Assembly: GCA_001412335.1 (NCBI GenBank)
Contig: LKUF01000281.1
Span: 1-7,909 of the forward strand
Length of the DNA stretch: 7,909 nucleotides
Reading direction: 5' to 3'
From: Methanolinea sp. SDB
Lineage (GTDB): Archaea > Halobacteriota > Methanomicrobia > Methanomicrobiales > Methanospirillaceae
Part shown: piece after piece, positions 6,026 to 7,909 of the stretch
How positions within the stretch are numbered: the stretch's first letter is position 1
How the letters are laid out: each line of letters opens with the position of its first letter
Notes under the pieces: generated by a model
Seen by the model: the letters and a program-made list of their open reading frames with translations, nothing else
What the model was told of the DNA's origin: nothing
The model's database searches: none
Position numbers and translations under genes: made by a program

Positions 6026-6125
6026 ACAAAAGCAAAAAGGAACCTTGATTAAACCTTATGTTGATCCTCCCTTTAACGGATGATCCGGGGATACCCCCAT
6101 TTGTCTGCACAAGGTGTTTGAATTG
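6026..6125 (+). promoter_or_regulatory. Long 5' leader of the beta-helix gene, with small dyads and ribosome site
   Basis: If the TATA box at 6009 is used, about 85-90 bases are transcribed before ATG 6126. The leader holds CGGAT-G-ATCCG (6077-6087), GGGG-ATA-CCCC (6087-6097), and AAGGTG (6111-6116), nine bases before ATG, as ribosome site. ACCTTG at 6042-6047 is complementary to CAAGGT at 6110-6115, so the site could be masked. I see no known riboswitch. Confidence 0.4.
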
Positions 6126-7909
6126 ATGAACAGATTTGCCCTTACACTTGTTTTTCTGCTATGCATCGCTATTTTCGCCGCGCCGGCAGCGGCGGCGACG
6201 ACCGCGGTGCACATAGTAAAGTACGACATGGACGGGACGACCGTCCTTGCCGAAACAACCGTTGACTATACCTGGATGATGAACAATCTCCCGGTGATGG
6301 GCGACGGCGTCACGCACTACTACCTCCAGGGGCCGGTCTTTGCCGGTACGACCGAAGAGGAGCGCTGGAACCCCGGCGAGGACACCAACGTCCTTGAAAA
6401 GGACATGGGTGCCGTGATGGGAACAAACGCCAAAGATCTCTGCGATCTTGTCGGCGGGATGTCCCCGGGCGACACGGTGGTATTCAAGGCAGCCGACGGC
6501 TGGAACATGGACTTTGCCTACGAGAACGTCTATGCATACTCGTCGCGCGAAGGGCCGATTGTGCTTGCCTGGTATACCGATTTTAACACGGCTGACACAA
6601 ACCCGGGTGTCTACCCCGACACGGGGTATACTGACGGCATGCGGATGGTCTGGCTGGCGGATGATTCCACAAACCCGTTCGGCGTCCATGCATTCGGAAA
6701 CTATGACTGGCATGAAGCTGCCGCATCTGAATACTGGTACTACTACTATTCGGGCGGCGAACAATACCCGACAACGACGGGCCTCTCGGGAAAATACATC
6801 TCTGAGATCAGGATCATCAGCGCTGCAGGTCCGGCAGCGCCGGTTGCGGCATTTTCCGCAGATATTACTAGCGGCACCGCTCCGCTCACGGTCCAGTTCA
6901 CCGACGAATCGGCCGGTTCGCCCACGGCATGGGCCTGGGACTTCGAGAACGACGGGACCGTCGATTCCACCGACCAGAATCCTGCCTTCGTCTATACCAC
7001 GGAAGGCACGTACACGGTGAGCCTGACCGTGACCAATGCTGAGGGCAGCGATGACGAAGTAAAGGCCGACTTCATCACGGTTACTGCCACACCGGCGGTA
7101 CCCGTTGCCGACTTCACCGCGGACGTGACCTCCGGGGATGCCCCGCTCACCGTCCAGTTTACCGACGTATCGACCGGTTCTCCGGCGGCATGGGCGTGGG
7201 ACTTTGAGAACGACGGCATGGTGGACTCGACCGGGCAGAGCCCGTCGTTCACCTACGACACCGCGGGCACCTACACTGTCTCGCTGACGGTGACCAACGC
7301 TGCCGGCAGCGATGACGAGGTGAAGACGGACTACATTACCGTCTCCGAACCGGGATACCTCCCGGTCCTGAATGCGAACACCGGGATCCGCTATGCCACC
7401 ATCCAGGCCGCGGTAACTGCGGCCACCGCCGGTGACGAGATCGTCGTCAGCGACGGCTCGTACATTGAGAACGTCGATGTGAACCGGCAGCTCGTGATCC
7501 GCTCCGAGAACGGCTCTACAGCCGTCACCGTGACTGCCGCCTCCCCGGCGCTGCCGGTCTTCGACGTGAACGCGGACGGCGTTGAAATCCGGGGCTTTTC
7601 GGTCCGCGGGCCGACGGACACCCATGTGGCCGGTATTGAGATCGTCGGCTTCAATGACTGCCTGATCATCGCAAACGACTGCGCCGGGTGCTATAATGGT
7701 ATCCACATCGGCGGAACGGGCACGAACAATAGGATTGAAGAAAATTATTGCCATGAGAATACGCGTCGGGGGATCAGCGTCCGGGACAGCGCCCATGACA
7801 ACTTCATCCTGAAGAATATAATGGAAAATAATACGGATGCCGGCCTCTGCATCAAGGATGCGGCCGCCGGCAACGTCGTCTGGCTAAACGACCTCATCGG
7901 CAACGGCCT
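6126..7909 (+). CDS. Large secreted surface protein: methanogen N-domain, two PKD domains, right-handed beta-helix (3' end outside window)
   Basis: The frame is open from ATG 6126 to the window edge: 594 codons plus two bases, with no stop. The signal peptide ends near residue 24 (PAAAA). Residues 25-232 are the N-domain also found in the 375-2180 protein, with NVLEKDMGA, KDLCDLVGG, FAYENVY, PDTGYTDGMR, ADDSTNPFGV, DWHEAA and YPTTTGLS. PKD domains occupy 239-319 and 326-406. From about 411 a right-handed beta-helix of the NosD/pectate-lyase-like type begins (YATIQAAVTAATAGDEIVV, then GFSVRG, GIEIVG, NDCLIIANDC, GIHIGG, NRIEENYCHEN, GISVRDS, NFILKN), a fold used to hold polysaccharide or as a rigid stalk. 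The helix part has five cysteines, unusual for this class. Codons are more GC-ending than in the genes at 375-3869. It probably has its own promoter. An alternative start, GTG 6114, is in frame. Confidence 0.92.
   Translation, partial: MNRFALTLVFLLCIAIFAAPAAAATTAVHIVKYDMDGTTVLAETTVDYTWMMNNLPVMGDGVTHYYLQGPVFAGTTEEERWNPGEDTNVLEKDMGAVMGTNAKDLCDLVGGMSPGDTVVFKAADGWNMDFAYENVYAYSSREGPIVLAWYTDFNTADTNPGVYPDTGYTDGMRMVWLADDSTNPFGVHAFGNYDWHEAAASEYWYYYYSGGEQYPTTTGLSGKYISEIRIISAAGPAAPVAAFSADITSGTAPLTVQFTDESAGSPTAWAWDFENDGTVDSTDQNPAFVYTTEGTYTVSLTVTNAEGSDDEVKADFITVTATPAVPVADFTADVTSGDAPLTVQFTDVSTGSPAAWAWDFENDGMVDSTGQSPSFTYDTAGTYTVSLTVTNAAGSDDEVKTDYITVSEPGYLPVLNANTGIRYATIQAAVTAATAGDEIVVSDGSYIENVDVNRQLVIRSENGSTAVTVTAASPALPVFDVNADGVEIRGFSVRGPTDTHVAGIEIVGFNDCLIIANDCAGCYNGIHIGGTGTNNRIEENYCHENTRRGISVRDSAHDNFILKNIMENNTDAGLCIKDAAAGNVVWLNDLIGNG
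6840..7343 (+). repeat. Tandem PKD-coding duplication, 261-bp period
   Basis: Units 6840-7082 and 7101-7343 encode PKD domains that align without gaps at 87-codon spacing (each with the order APLTVQFTD, AWAWDFENDG, GTYTVSLTVTN, GSDDEVK). The DNA stays similar, so this is a fairly recent or conversion-maintained duplication. The same core also occurs in the PEGA gene at 3081-3104. Confidence 0.85.

Noticed and set aside
6126..6200. Lipoprotein signal (LLC in the signal peptide of the beta-helix gene)
   Set aside because: The Cys is in the middle of the hydrophobic core rather than at the cleavage point, and a normal PAAAA cleavage region follows.
6448..7020. 190-codon + strand frame inside the beta-helix gene
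   Set aside because: It is an out-of-frame shadow; the translation is low-complexity Thr/Arg/Pro and ignores the PKD coding frame.
6159..7796. 545-codon open frame on the minus strand
   Set aside because: It lies wholly inside the beta-helix gene, is Arg/Val/Gly/Asp-rich with no recognisable domain, and is explained by strong GC third-position bias in the + strand gene, which has a signal peptide, PKD domains and a matching paralogue.

Overview
The window looks like a cell-surface protein locus from a methanogenic archaeon, most likely of the Methanomicrobiales or a close relative. Grounds: every gene encodes a secreted protein; PKD domains of methanogen type (WDFENDG core) recur five times; the N-terminal domain shared by two genes is one I associate with methanogen surface proteins; and the gaps carry archaeal signals (AT-rich TATA boxes, T-run terminators, GGAGG/GGTG ribosome sites). 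All genes are on the + strand. I see no tRNA, rRNA, CRISPR array or transposase.

Layout. 1-165 is the last 54 codons of a surface protein, followed by a T9 run and an AT-rich promoter region. At 290-378 lies a tiny, apparently frameshifted ORF whose stop overlaps the start of the next gene (ATGA). Next comes a tight three-gene cluster: a 601-aa protein at 375-2180 (methanogen N-domain, PKD interrupted by a carbohydrate-binding-like domain, WxL-like C-terminal domain), a 212-aa protein at 2191-2829 (PKD plus a FIMAH-like helical tail), and a 347-aa protein at 2826-3869 (PKD plus three PEGA repeats). After a terminator-like T run, a new promoter drives a 157-aa single-domain WxL-like protein at 3984-4457. 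A 12-bp stem-loop with T runs separates it from a 446-aa protein at 4577-5917 that resembles the WxL-interacting (DUF916-type) proteins of Gram-positive bacteria and has a C-terminal membrane anchor. A 208-bp gap rich in inverted repeats follows, one of them bracketing the TATA box. Last is a large open-ended gene from 6126 to the window edge (methanogen N-domain, two tandem PKD domains, right-handed beta-helix). It is paralogous in its N-terminal third to the 375-2180 gene.

How they may work together. Genes 375-5917 read as one surface-assembly module: a long and a short protein carrying the same WxL-like beta-sandwich, two PKD proteins that begin with a strand resembling the first strand of that sandwich, and a membrane-anchored partner. 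This parallels the bacterial arrangement of WxL proteins plus a DUF916/DUF3324 membrane partner, here in an organism presumed to lack peptidoglycan. The parallel rests on domain order and short motifs read by eye, so it is a hypothesis. The final beta-helix gene is probably a separate transcription unit.
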